Shown: positions 10,022-16,808 of the stretch, piece by piece | Layout of the letters: each line of letters begins with the position of its first letter | Position numbering within the stretch: the stretch's first letter is position 1 | NCBI GenBank assembly: GCA_009775125.1 | Contig: VSPD01000015.1 | Location: 1 to 55,319 of the forward strand | From: Muribaculaceae bacterium | Lineage (GTDB): Bacteria > Bacteroidota > Bacteroidia > Bacteroidales > Muribaculaceae | Direction: 5' to 3' | Length of the DNA: 55,319 nt | Notes under the pieces: model-generated | What the model was told of the DNA's origin: nothing | The model's database searches: none | What the model saw: only the letters and a program-made list of their open reading frames with translations | Translations under genes and position numbers: made by a program

Positions 10022-10128
10022 TATAGTGTAGGGACGCACGGCCCGTGCGTCCGTTGCGAAATGATGCTAATTTATTGTGTCAAATATTTTTTATGCGGAC
10101 GCACGAGCCGTGCGTCCCTACACTGTAT
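10022..10128. repeat. R1 paired unit (MITE-like, about 107 bp)
   Basis: Two inverted copies of the R1 palindrome (10028-10054 and 10095-10122) enclose about 40 bp of AT-rich DNA. The outer ends are inverted repeats extending through TGTAGGGACGCACGG into TATA. Each arm is itself a hairpin. The same arrangement recurs at 13305-13406. It fills the gap between the rel promoter and apbE. Confidence 0.85.
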
Positions 10129-10145
10129 AAAAAGGAGAGAATAAT

Positions 10146-11162
10146 ATGCGTTTTCGTTCGGTATATGCCATTGTTTGCCTTGTGGCGGTGTTGACGCTCG
10201 GTTGCCGGCACGCCCCCGAATACCGGCAGACAGCAGGGTCGGCATGGGGCACGACCTACCATATCACATATCGCGCCGACGCCGACCTGTCGGACACCAT
10301 CGCGGCCGTGATTGGGCGTATCGATGCGTCGCTGTCGCCATTCCGCGAAAATTCCCTTATAAGCCGCATCAACCGCGGCGACTCGTCGGCGCGAGCCGAC
10401 AGCCTCTTTGCCGACGTGTTCTCAATCTCGTCACGTGTCAACAGCCTTACAGGCGGTGCCTTCGACCCCACGCTCGGCCCGCTCATCTCTCTCTGGGGGT
10501 TCGGTCCCGGCACGGCGGCCTCCGACGGCCCCTCCGGCGCGCAGGTCGACTCCGCTCTTGCCCTTGTAGGACTTCCGGCCTGTGAAATCCTCCCCGACGG
10601 CACCGTGCGCAAGAAGCATCCCGGCACACAATTCAATTTCTCCGCCGTGGCCAAGGGCTATGGCGTGGACTGCATAGCGCGCGCCCTCGCCCGTGCCGGT
10701 GTCGAGGACTATATGGTGGAAGTGGGCGGCGAGATTGCCGTCAAGGGCAAGAATCCGCGCGGCCAAGACTGGATTATCCAGATCGACGCGCCACGGCAGT
10801 CGGATGAAATAGAGCACGAGCGGCTAACCCTGCTGTCGCTCACCAACTTAGCCGTGGCCACATCGGGCAACTACCGCAATTATCGCACCACATCCTCCGG
10901 CACCGTCGGCCACACGATATCGCCCGTGACAGGCCGCCCCGTGTCCACATCCACCCTGTCGGCCACCGTCGTCGCGCCCGACTGCGCCCTTGCCGACGCC
11001 CTCGCCACAGCCTGCATGGCCCTGCCGGCTGACTCGGCCCTTGCCATCGTCGAATCGCTCCCCCGGACCGAGGCCCTCATCGTCGAGGCCTCCGACACCG
11101 CCGCCTACACCCTCCGCTCCACCCCCGGCTTCGCCACCTTTAACGTTAATGCCCGCAAATAA
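10146..11162 (+). CDS. apbE: FAD:protein FMN transferase ApbE (lipoprotein)
   Basis: The enzyme attaches FMN covalently to threonine in flavoproteins such as the NqrB/NqrC or RnfG/RnfD subunits, outside the inner membrane. The 338-residue chain begins with a signal peptide and lipobox LTLGC (Cys20). Family hallmarks follow: a TAGSAWGTTYHI opening, SLSPFRENSLISRIN, GGAFDPTLGPL, the FNFSAVAKGYGVD segment, VEVGGEIAVKGKNP, and the SGNYRNY plus HTISPVTGRPV region that binds FAD and metal. Length is normal. The C-terminus is odd: the last codons (FNVNARK, about 11141-11162) are read from a copy of the intergenic repeat R4 (CGTTAATGCCCG), and a second copy starts 17 bp later. The true ancestral end may have been replaced. 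No flavoprotein partner lies in the window. Confidence 0.93.
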   Translation: MRFRSVYAIVCLVAVLTLGCRHAPEYRQTAGSAWGTTYHITYRADADLSDTIAAVIGRIDASLSPFRENSLISRINRGDSSARADSLFADVFSISSRVNSLTGGAFDPTLGPLISLWGFGPGTAASDGPSGAQVDSALALVGLPACEILPDGTVRKKHPGTQFNFSAVAKGYGVDCIARALARAGVEDYMVEVGGEIAVKGKNPRGQDWIIQIDAPRQSDEIEHERLTLLSLTNLAVATSGNYRNYRTTSSGTVGHTISPVTGRPVSTSTLSATVVAPDCALADALATACMALPADSALAIVESLPRTEALIVEASDTAAYTLRSTPGFATFNVNARK

Positions 11163-11174
11163 GCCGTTGGTTTT

Positions 11175-11545
11175 TTACGTTAATGCCCGTGAATGAGCCG
11201 TCAATTTTTGATTAAGCAAGGTTTCGCAAGTTTGCCACGGCGAAGCCGTGATTCCTTGGTTAACCCCGTATGGAGGCGCAGCCGACATGCGGGGTTGGGT
11301 CGGGATGAATGGAAAGCACCGCGAAGCGTGTGCCTCCCGGATATTATATATATTGATTTTGGCGCGAGGCACAGCTTCGCGGTGCCGGTGTTGAGCCTAT
11401 GCACTACCGGGCATGTCGGCTGCGCCTCCATACCCGGTTACCCAAGGAGTCACGGCTTCGCCGTGCACGGATTGCACAAATTAATTCTTGCGTTAATTCC
11501 CGCGAATGAGCCGTCAATATTTGATTGATGGTTAATTGACGATAA
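11175..11545 (+). repeat. R3 composite element flanked by R4 copies
   Basis: The 464-bp gap 11163-11626 has no gene. It holds a complete R3 element: R4 (from about 11178), hairpin CACGGCGAAGCCGTG (11238-11252), a CCCCGTATGGAGGCGCAGCC/ATGCGGGG hairpin, a large hairpin whose arms are GCACCGCGAAGC... and ...GCTTCGCGGTGC (11316-11385), a closing CACGGCTTCGCCGTG (11450-11464) and a second R4 copy (about 11484-11540). Confidence 0.85.
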
Positions 11546-11591
11546 TTAACGTAAATCGGCGGGGAAATGTGGGCGGTTTCGATTTTTTTTG

Positions 11592-11599
11592 TACTTTTG
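11592..11599 (+). promoter_or_regulatory. Probable -7 box for panB-xth
   Basis: TACTTTTG matches the TAnnTTTG element 27 bp upstream of the panB start; no clear TTTG is seen at the expected -33 distance. Confidence 0.45.
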
Positions 11600-11626
11600 C
11601 GGCGAAATTCTTAAAAAAGATTTGAT

Positions 11627-12448
11627 ATGTCGACAAATACAGTAGACAATACACGGAAAGTGACTACCGCGCGCCTCACCGAAATGAAGCAACGCGGCGA
11701 AAAAATAGCAATGCTCACGGCCTACGACTATTCGATGGCCAAACTTATCGACGAGGCCGGCATGGACGTGATTCTCGTGGGCGACTCGGCCTCGAACGTG
11801 ATGGCCGGCAATCTTACAACCCTGCCCATCACCCTCGACCAGATGATTTATCACGCCAAGAGCGTAATCAAGGGCACGACACGCGCCCTGGTGGTGTGCG
11901 ACATGCCTTTCGGCACGTATCAGGGCAACCCCATCGGGGCCCTCGAATCTGCCATCCGCATCATGAAGGAAAGCCATGCCGAGGCTGTGAAAATCGAAGG
12001 CGGAGCCGAAATACGCGAGTCGATCGAGCGCATCCTCTGCGCCGGCATCCCGGTGATGGGCCACCTGGGCCTCACCCCGCAGTCGATTAACAAGTTCGGC
12101 ACTTATGCCGTGCGTGCCAAAGGCGAGGCCGAGGCCGAGAAACTTATCGCCGACGCCCATATGCTCGAGGAAATAGGCTGCTTCGCCATCGTGCTCGAGA
12201 AGATTCCCGCCGAGCTCGCCAAGCGCGTGGCTTCGGAGCTCACAATCCCCGTGATCGGCATCGGTGCCGGCGGCGGCGTCGACGGCCAGGTGCTGGTGAT
12301 GCACGACATGCTGGGCATCAACAAGGGCTTCTCGCCGAAGTTCCTCCGCCGATATGCCGACCTCTCCACGGTGATAAACCAGGCCGTGTCGAGCTATATC
12401 GAGGATGTGAAGACGTCCGACTTCCCCAACGCCTCCGAACAGTATTGA
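11627..12448 (+). CDS. panB: 3-methyl-2-oxobutanoate hydroxymethyltransferase
   Basis: PanB transfers a hydroxymethyl group from methylene-tetrahydrofolate to alpha-ketoisovalerate, giving ketopantoate in pantothenate and CoA synthesis; it acts in the cytosol. The 273 residues match the family in length. Visible landmarks are LTAYDYSMAKLIDEAG, the metal-binding VGDSASNVMAG (the Bacteroidetes form of GDSLG), TLPITLDQMIYHAK, VKIEGG, GHLGLTPQS and IGIGAGGGVDGQVLVMHD near the C-terminus. It forms a tight pair with the exonuclease gene: its TGA ends at 12448 and the next ATG starts at 12450, so the two are probably translated together although their functions are unrelated. Confidence 0.95.
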   Translation: MSTNTVDNTRKVTTARLTEMKQRGEKIAMLTAYDYSMAKLIDEAGMDVILVGDSASNVMAGNLTTLPITLDQMIYHAKSVIKGTTRALVVCDMPFGTYQGNPIGALESAIRIMKESHAEAVKIEGGAEIRESIERILCAGIPVMGHLGLTPQSINKFGTYAVRAKGEAEAEKLIADAHMLEEIGCFAIVLEKIPAELAKRVASELTIPVIGIGAGGGVDGQVLVMHDMLGINKGFSPKFLRRYADLSTVINQAVSSYIEDVKTSDFPNASEQY

Positions 12449-12449
12449 T

Positions 12450-13202
12450 ATGAAATTCATTTCTTGGAATGTCAACGGCCTCCGCGCCGTGTGTGGCAAA
12501 GGCTTCGCCGACATTTTCGCCGAGCTCGACGCCGATTTCGTATGCTTGCAGGAAACCAAGCTGCAACAGGGGCAAATCGACCTCGCTTTTCCCGGCTATG
12601 AAAGCTACTGGAACTATGCCGAGCGAAAGGGCTATTCCGGCACGGTGATTTTCACGCGCCACAAGCCCCTGTCGGTAAACCTTGGCATCGGCATCGACTG
12701 CCACGACACCGAAGGACGTGTCGTGACTCTGGAAATGGACGATTTCTACCTCGTAAATGTATATACCCCCAACTCCGGCACCGAACTGGCGCGCCTGCCC
12801 TACCGCGCCGAGTGGGACAAGGCTTTCGCCGACTATGTGTGCGCCCTCGACAAGAAAAAGCCGGTGATTGTCTGCGGCGACCTCAATGTGGCCCACAACG
12901 ACATCGACCTGTGCCGCCCGGAGGCCAACCACAATTCGGCCGGCTTCACCGACACCGAGCGCGAGGGCTTCGGCGCCTTGCTCGACAGAGGCTTCGCCGA
13001 CACGTTCCGCCGCCTGCATCCCGACACCAAAGAGGCCTATTCATGGTGGAGCTACCGCTTCCGCGCCCGCGACAACAACCGCGGCTGGCGCATCGACTAC
13101 TTCCTTGTGTCGGAGCGGCTTATGCCGAGCGTATCCTCGGCCGAAATCCTACCCACGGTAATGGGCTCCGACCATTGCCCCGTGTCGCTCTCCATCAGTT
13201 AA
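12450..13202 (+). CDS. xth: Exodeoxyribonuclease III / AP endonuclease
   Basis: This ExoIII-family enzyme of 250 residues cuts DNA at abasic sites and trims 3' ends in base excision repair. The family signature is complete: MKFISWNVNGLRA at the N-terminus, LQETKL with the metal-binding Glu, GYSGTVIFTR, the VYTPNSG stretch, CGDLNVAHNDIDL, NRGWRIDYFLVS and the catalytic SDHCPV at the C-terminus. The start codon follows the panB stop after one base, indicating coupling. A strong terminator-like hairpin with a T-run follows at 13223-13279. Confidence 0.95.
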   Translation: MKFISWNVNGLRAVCGKGFADIFAELDADFVCLQETKLQQGQIDLAFPGYESYWNYAERKGYSGTVIFTRHKPLSVNLGIGIDCHDTEGRVVTLEMDDFYLVNVYTPNSGTELARLPYRAEWDKAFADYVCALDKKKPVIVCGDLNVAHNDIDLCRPEANHNSAGFTDTEREGFGALLDRGFADTFRRLHPDTKEAYSWWSYRFRARDNNRGWRIDYFLVSERLMPSVSSAEILPTVMGSDHCPVSLSIS

Positions 13203-13222
13203 GCCGAAAAAAAATAGAAAAG

Positions 13223-13279
13223 AGAACAGGAGAGACAAGAGGCGTTGGCCTACTGTCTCTCCTGTTCTTTTACTTTTTT
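13223..13279 (+). terminator. R6-type terminator behind xth
   Basis: AGAACAGGAGAGACA (13223-13237) and its exact complement TGTCTCTCCTGTTCT (13254-13268) form a 15-bp stem with a 16-nt loop, followed by TTTACTTTTTT. One arm is the R6 repeat found in many gaps of this window. Confidence 0.85.
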
Positions 13280-13304
13280 GCAAATTATGAATGAGAATGT
13301 AATC

Positions 13305-13406
13305 ACGGTGTAGGGACGCACGGTTCGTGCGTCCGTGAAATAGTCCATTATACAGTTGATTATCATTGTTTTGCAACGGACGCACGGGCCGTGCGTCCCT
13401 ACAACG
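13305..13406. repeat. R1 paired unit (MITE-like)
   Basis: Inverted R1 palindromes at about 13309-13335 and 13376-13403 enclose some 40 bp of AT-rich sequence. Outer ends TGTAGGGACGCACGG and CCGTGCGTCCCTACA are inverted repeats, as in the unit at 10022-10128. It sits between two convergent genes (xth and dnaX). Confidence 0.85.
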
Positions 13407-13436
13407 GGGTAAAAATGCGGGTTATTATGTCCGGTG

Positions 13437-15203
13437 TCAGCCGAGGGTGCACGAGAAGTCGTCGATGAATTTTTGCAATTCGGGGCACTCGTCGAGCATG
13501 TGCGCCAGCACCTGGCGCTGGGTCCACGTCGCCGGCGACGACTCGCCCTGGCGGATGTGCGTCCGGAACTCTATGTTGTCGTTGGATAAGGTGTCGTGTA
13601 TCTTCGCGAGCAATTCCGGGCGGAACTGGTCGAGGATTTCCACCTGGATTTTTTCGTCGACATATATGTCAAAGATGTCGCCCTCCGAAGGCTGCGGCAA
13701 CGAGCCGAGCATGGTGGAGCCGAGGATTTTTTCTGTGGGATGGTCGGCGGCAAACTGCTTCCACACCCCGATGAGCTGCTCGATGGTGTAGGGCTCGGCG
13801 CGATGCTCGCGGCGCGTCTCGACGCGTGTCTCCACGGGCTTTTCAGGCCCTGCCTTGGCGCGGCGTATCGACAGGCCCATCGTGGCGGCGGCCATGCGGC
13901 GCGGCGCAGGCGCGTGCACAGGTGGCTGGGCAGGCTGCACAGCAGGCTGCTGCGTAGGGGGCATAGGTTGCATAGGCTGCGCAGGGGGCGTGGGCGGCAT
14001 GGGCGCCTGTTTTGCCTGGCTTGCCTTTTCCGCTTCCTTTGCCTTTGGTGCCGGCTGTGAGGCGAATATTGGTTTCAACTGCCCCTCTCCGTCGCCTCTA
14101 CTGGGGGAGGGGCTGCATAATTGGCATAGTTTTACGAGCGTGAGTTCGATAAGGAACTGCTTGTTGGTGGCTGCCCGGAAATTGAGGTCGGCGTCGTTGC
14201 ACAGCGACATGGCCCGGTAGATAAACGGCGGCGGGCATTTGGCGGCCAGCTCGGCCATCTGCGTGCGGTCGTCGTCGGTGCCCTCGAGCATTGTGAGCGT
14301 CTGCGGGGTGTAGGCCAGCATCAGGTCGCGCATATACAGGCCGAGGCCGTTGATGAAAAATTGCGAGTCGAAGCCCTTGTCGCGCACCTCTTTATATATA
14401 AGGAGAGCGTCGGGGATGTTGCCCGCGAGGAAAGCCTCGACAAGCCGGCAGTAGTAGCGCGAGTCGAGGATGTTGAGATTGTCGATTGTGTTTTGGAACG
14501 TGACGTGGCCCATCGACGAGGCCGCCACCTGGTCGAATATCGACAGGGCGTCGCGCATGGCACCGTCGGCTTTGCGCGCTATCACGTTCAGGGCCGAAGC
14601 CTCGGCCTCGATGCCTTCTTTGGCGGCCACCGAAGAGAGATGGTCCACCATATCCTGAATGGTGATGCGGCTGAAATCGTAGATCTGGCAGCGCGACAGG
14701 ATGGTGGGTATTATCTTGTGTTTCTCGGTGGTGGCGAGGATAAACACTACGTATTCCGGCGGCTCCTCCAAGGTTTTGAGAAATGCGTTGAAAGCAGCCG
14801 ACGAGAGCATGTGCACCTCATCGACGATAAACACGCGGTAGCGTCCCGACGTGGGCGGAACCTGCACCTGCTCGATAAGTGCCTTTATGTCGTCGACACC
14901 GTTGTGGGAGGCGGCGTCGAGTTCTATAATGTTCAGCGAGCGGTTTTCGTTGAACGCGCGGCACGACTCACATTCGTTGCAAGCCTCGCCCGTGGCGGTG
15001 CGGTGCTCGCAGTTGATGGTCTTGGCGAATATGCGCGCGCACGAAGTCTTGCCGACTCCGCGCGAGCCGCAGAAAAGATAGGCGTGTGCAAGTTTGTCGG
15101 TGGCTATGGAGTGTTTCAAGGCTGCCGTGAGAGGCTTCTGGCCAATCACGGTGTCGAAAGTCGACGGGCGGTACTTTCGCGCCGATACTACATAGTGGTC
15201 CAT
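13437..15203 (-). CDS. dnaX: DNA polymerase III gamma/tau subunit
   Basis: DnaX is the AAA+ motor subunit of the clamp loader of the replicative polymerase. The 588 residues open with the family signature ARKYRPSTFDTVIGQ, then Walker A GSRGVGKT, a four-cysteine zinc module (C-x8-C-x2-C-x2-C spacing near residue 66), Walker B with IVDEVHML, and the sensor stretch ILATTEKHKIIPTILSRCQ. A low-complexity Pro/Ala/Gln linker follows (about 385-430) and a C-terminal tau-like domain. No A-rich slippery site for a short gamma product is evident. At 14082-14112 the coding strand contains a palindrome (CCCCTCTCC/GGGGAGGGG) read as SPSRGDGEG just before the linker; it looks like an in-frame repeat insertion. 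A YbjN-like gene lies upstream in the same direction. Confidence 0.95.
   Translation of the reverse strand: MDHYVVSARKYRPSTFDTVIGQKPLTAALKHSIATDKLAHAYLFCGSRGVGKTSCARIFAKTINCEHRTATGEACNECESCRAFNENRSLNIIELDAASHNGVDDIKALIEQVQVPPTSGRYRVFIVDEVHMLSSAAFNAFLKTLEEPPEYVVFILATTEKHKIIPTILSRCQIYDFSRITIQDMVDHLSSVAAKEGIEAEASALNVIARKADGAMRDALSIFDQVAASSMGHVTFQNTIDNLNILDSRYYCRLVEAFLAGNIPDALLIYKEVRDKGFDSQFFINGLGLYMRDLMLAYTPQTLTMLEGTDDDRTQMAELAAKCPPPFIYRAMSLCNDADLNFRAATNKQFLIELTLVKLCQLCSPSPSRGDGEGQLKPIFASQPAPKAKEAEKASQAKQAPMPPTPPAQPMQPMPPTQQPAVQPAQPPVHAPAPRRMAAATMGLSIRRAKAGPEKPVETRVETRREHRAEPYTIEQLIGVWKQFAADHPTEKILGSTMLGSLPQPSEGDIFDIYVDEKIQVEILDQFRPELLAKIHDTLSNDNIEFRTHIRQGESSPATWTQRQVLAHMLDECPELQKFIDDFSCTLG
14082..14112. 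repeat. Palindrome inside dnaX
   Basis: CCCCTCTCC (14082-14090) pairs with the GGGGAGGGG side (14104-14112, one G-T pair) around a 13-nt loop. It interrupts the protein between the clamp-loader helices and the Pro-rich linker without shifting the frame. Confidence 0.6.
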
Positions 15204-15215
15204 GGGTTGAACTTC

Positions 15216-15303
15216 GAATTACGAATTACGAATTACGAATGGTGAATTACTAATTACGAATGACTAACGACGAATTATTCGTCATTAGTCATTCGTAATT
15301 AGT
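15216..15303. repeat. 7-bp tandem (GAATTAC)n followed by a long palindrome
   Basis: Between dnaX and the YbjN-like gene lie three GAATTAC units (15216-15236), then an inverted repeat with 27-bp arms (15249-15275 and 15277-15303, one mismatch). Transcribed from the minus strand it would form a strong AT-rich stem-loop between the two genes. Confidence 0.8.
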
Positions 15304-15329
15304 TATTAGTCATTCGTCATTAAATTGGT

Positions 15330-15773
15330 TTAGTTGAGTTTGCCGTCGGCGTTGTTGGGGGTGCTCCATGCTGCGCGCATGATGCGGTCGATGTTGTCGT
15401 CGAGGCATTTCACCACAACGTGCATTGTCACGCCGAACTGCTCGGTCGAGATAGTGGCGCCGTCGATGTTCACGCCGGCATGGCAGGCGAGCTCGCCGTC
15501 TTCGGGGTCGATGGTGAGGGTGGTGAAGCGGGTGTTGAAGTTGATGTCGTTTATGATGGGGAGCACGGCGGGCACAGCCTTGACGGGCACTTTGCCTTCC
15601 CAGAAAGCGAACACCATGAAATAGTCGTCGTCGTCGCGGCAGATGAAGCGGACCTGAGCGGAGCCGTTTTCGAGTTTGAGGCCGAACTCATAAGAGTTGC
15701 GTTCTTCGTTGAAGGTGTAGCGGAATTCGGCTTCGTCGAGGAAGCGTTTCGCTGTTGCGGTAATATCAGCCAT
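15330..15773 (-). CDS. YbjN-like domain protein
   Basis: The 147-residue cytosolic protein resembles the YbjN family (putative sensory transduction regulators with a type III secretion chaperone-like fold); no biochemical role can be assigned. It has no signal peptide or membrane segment. Features seen: an N-terminal helix (TAKRFLDEAEFRYTFNEE), alternating beta strands (YEFGLKLENG, VRFICRDDDDYFMVFAFW), a central PAVLPIINDINFNTRFTTL segment typical of the family, and a C-terminal helix (VVKCLDDNIDRIMRAAW). It precedes dnaX in the same direction with a 126-bp spacer carrying a hairpin, so co-transcription is possible but not shown. A minus-strand -7 box (CAAATATA, 15812-15819) lies 39 bp upstream. 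Confidence 0.75.
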   Translation of the reverse strand: MADITATAKRFLDEAEFRYTFNEERNSYEFGLKLENGSAQVRFICRDDDDYFMVFAFWEGKVPVKAVPAVLPIINDINFNTRFTTLTIDPEDGELACHAGVNIDGATISTEQFGVTMHVVVKCLDDNIDRIMRAAWSTPNNADGKLN

Positions 15774-15969
15774 TTTCGGTAAAAATTTAACGGTTAATTT
15801 TATTGATTATGCAAATATAATGAATTATTTCAATTCATAGAGCGTAATCCTCCAAAAATCCGACAACTTTTTTCTGCAATATTTAAAATAATTTTCAAAA
15901 ATAGCGAATATCAATATGTTAAAGGCCTCGTCTTGAAAAGAAACAGCAAGCAGGTGATACCGAAGTTGT

Positions 15970-16032
15970 AGGAACACAAGCCTCCGGCTTGTGACATCGC
16001 GTATTATTCACAAGCCGGAGGCTTGTGTTCCT
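15970..16032. repeat. R2 hairpins as an inverted pair
   Basis: AGGAACACAAGCCTCCGGCT (from 15970) and its reverse complement (to 16032) are separated by about 15 bp; each arm is itself a hairpin (AAGCCtccGGCTT). It lies in the 867-bp gap between the YbjN-like gene and tRNA-Arg. Confidence 0.85.
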
Positions 16033-16084
16033 GCTGCTTTGGCAAAGTGCTCCGATATTAGGATTGCTACTTCAATTTTTTAAG

Positions 16085-16130
16085 TAGTGGTGGAGGTAGT
16101 GATGGCGGTAGTGATGGCGGCAGCGGTGAA
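16085..16130 (+). repeat. GT/GGC-rich imperfect 12-bp repeats
   Basis: GTGGTGGAGGTAGTGATGGC is followed by variants of GGTAGTGATGGC. They are short imperfect tandem copies with no evident gene. Confidence 0.6.
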
Positions 16131-16212
16131 GGTATATATAAGATAATAAGATTAAAAGATAAAAGATAATTTCTTGTTGTTGATGCGCGTGAGGGCTTTT
16201 TTTGTTGAAAAA

Positions 16213-16244
16213 TTTGCAAAAACACGATTTAGTGTGTATCTTTG
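16213..16244 (+). promoter_or_regulatory. sigma-ABfr-type promoter without an obvious gene downstream
   Basis: TTTG (16213-16216), a 20-bp spacer and TATCTTTG (16237-16244) match the Bacteroidetes promoter exactly. Transcription would begin near 16250 and run toward tRNA-Arg. Confidence 0.75.
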
Positions 16245-16249
16245 CATTG

Positions 16250-16580
16250 TGAAAGCACCCGTTCGCAAGATTGGCGACGTATGGCAGACGATGCCGGCGG
16301 CCTTTATCGAAATCGAAAATCAGAATCGGCGGATACACGGAAACCAAGATTACGGCTTGATTGACTTTGCGCTCTATCAACGGGCGGAATGATGAGCGCG
16401 ACAGGCAGGAAGCGGCCGGATCCGTTGGTGTAACCCGGTAGATTGCGACAACCGAAAAGGGCTTGGCATTACAGCCGTCCACGACCCGATATGATGCCGA
16501 GAGCGGCTGAAAGAACCCGGTGCAAACGGTTTGAAATGCTTATTGCGAAAGGCTTGTTGACGGAGCGCGGGAATTTTTTT
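16250..16580 (+). ncRNA. Candidate non-coding RNA (unidentified)
   Basis: About 330 bp of GC-rich sequence lies between a consensus promoter (16213-16244) and a T-run (16573-16580), with only short unconvincing reading frames. Local hairpins such as GCCGAGAGCGGC (16496-16507) and possible end pairing of TTCGCAA (16262-16268) with TTGCGAA (about 16543-16549) suggest structure. I looked for the signatures of tmRNA, RNase P RNA and SRP RNA and did not recognise them. The call rests on promoter, composition and lack of a gene only. Confidence 0.4.
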
Positions 16581-16587
16581 CGCATGA

Positions 16588-16622
16588 TTTGGCTTGGGTT
16601 TGAAAAAAATGATGTAACTTTG
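16588..16622 (+). promoter_or_regulatory. Probable promoter for tRNA-Arg
   Basis: A good -7 box TAACTTTG (16615-16622) lies 18 bp before the tRNA. The nearest TTTG (16588-16591) is 23 bp upstream, slightly beyond the usual spacing. Confidence 0.5.
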
Positions 16623-16640
16623 CATTTGCCATAGTGAAAT

Positions 16641-16712
16641 GCCTCTGTAGTTCAACGGATAGAATAGAAGTTTCCTAAACTTTTGATAGGGGTTCGATTC
16701 CCCTCGGAGGTA
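16641..16712 (+). tRNA. tRNA-Arg (anticodon CCT)
   Basis: A full cloverleaf can be drawn: acceptor stem GCCTCTG/CGGAGGT with a terminal G-T pair and a T-G pair, D-stem GTTC/GAAT, anticodon stem GAAGT/ACTTT with loop TTCCTAA (anticodon CCT, reads AGG), T-stem AGGGG/CCCCT with loop TTCGATT, discriminator A. CCA is not encoded. The secreted-protein gene starts about 97 bp downstream in the same direction. Confidence 0.93.
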
Positions 16713-16808
16713 CATTTTTTTTGAACAACCATCGACTTGCCATTCATTTCGGGATTCCGGGTTGCGGAGTTTCGAAATTTGTTTTATTTAAGCACTTATA
16801 CAAGGCCT

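Noticed and set aside
11193..11528. 111-residue frame, and similar ones at 32168-32428, 34172-34504 and 18681-18884
   Set aside because: All are translations of R3 elements (PYGGAADMRG type peptides) in both directions; they share repeat sequence, not protein conservation.
13437..15203. Programmed frameshift in dnaX
   Set aside because: I found no A-rich slippery heptamer followed by a stem-loop in the linker region.
16174..16392. 72-residue frame starting MLLMRVRAFF
   Set aside because: It starts upstream of the consensus promoter at 16213-16244, so the transcript would lack its start; no recognisable domain.
15774..16640. tmRNA, RNase P RNA or SRP RNA
   Set aside because: I looked for the alanyl acceptor and tag frame, the GAGGAAAGTCC core and the GGAAG-type SRP loop and did not find them.
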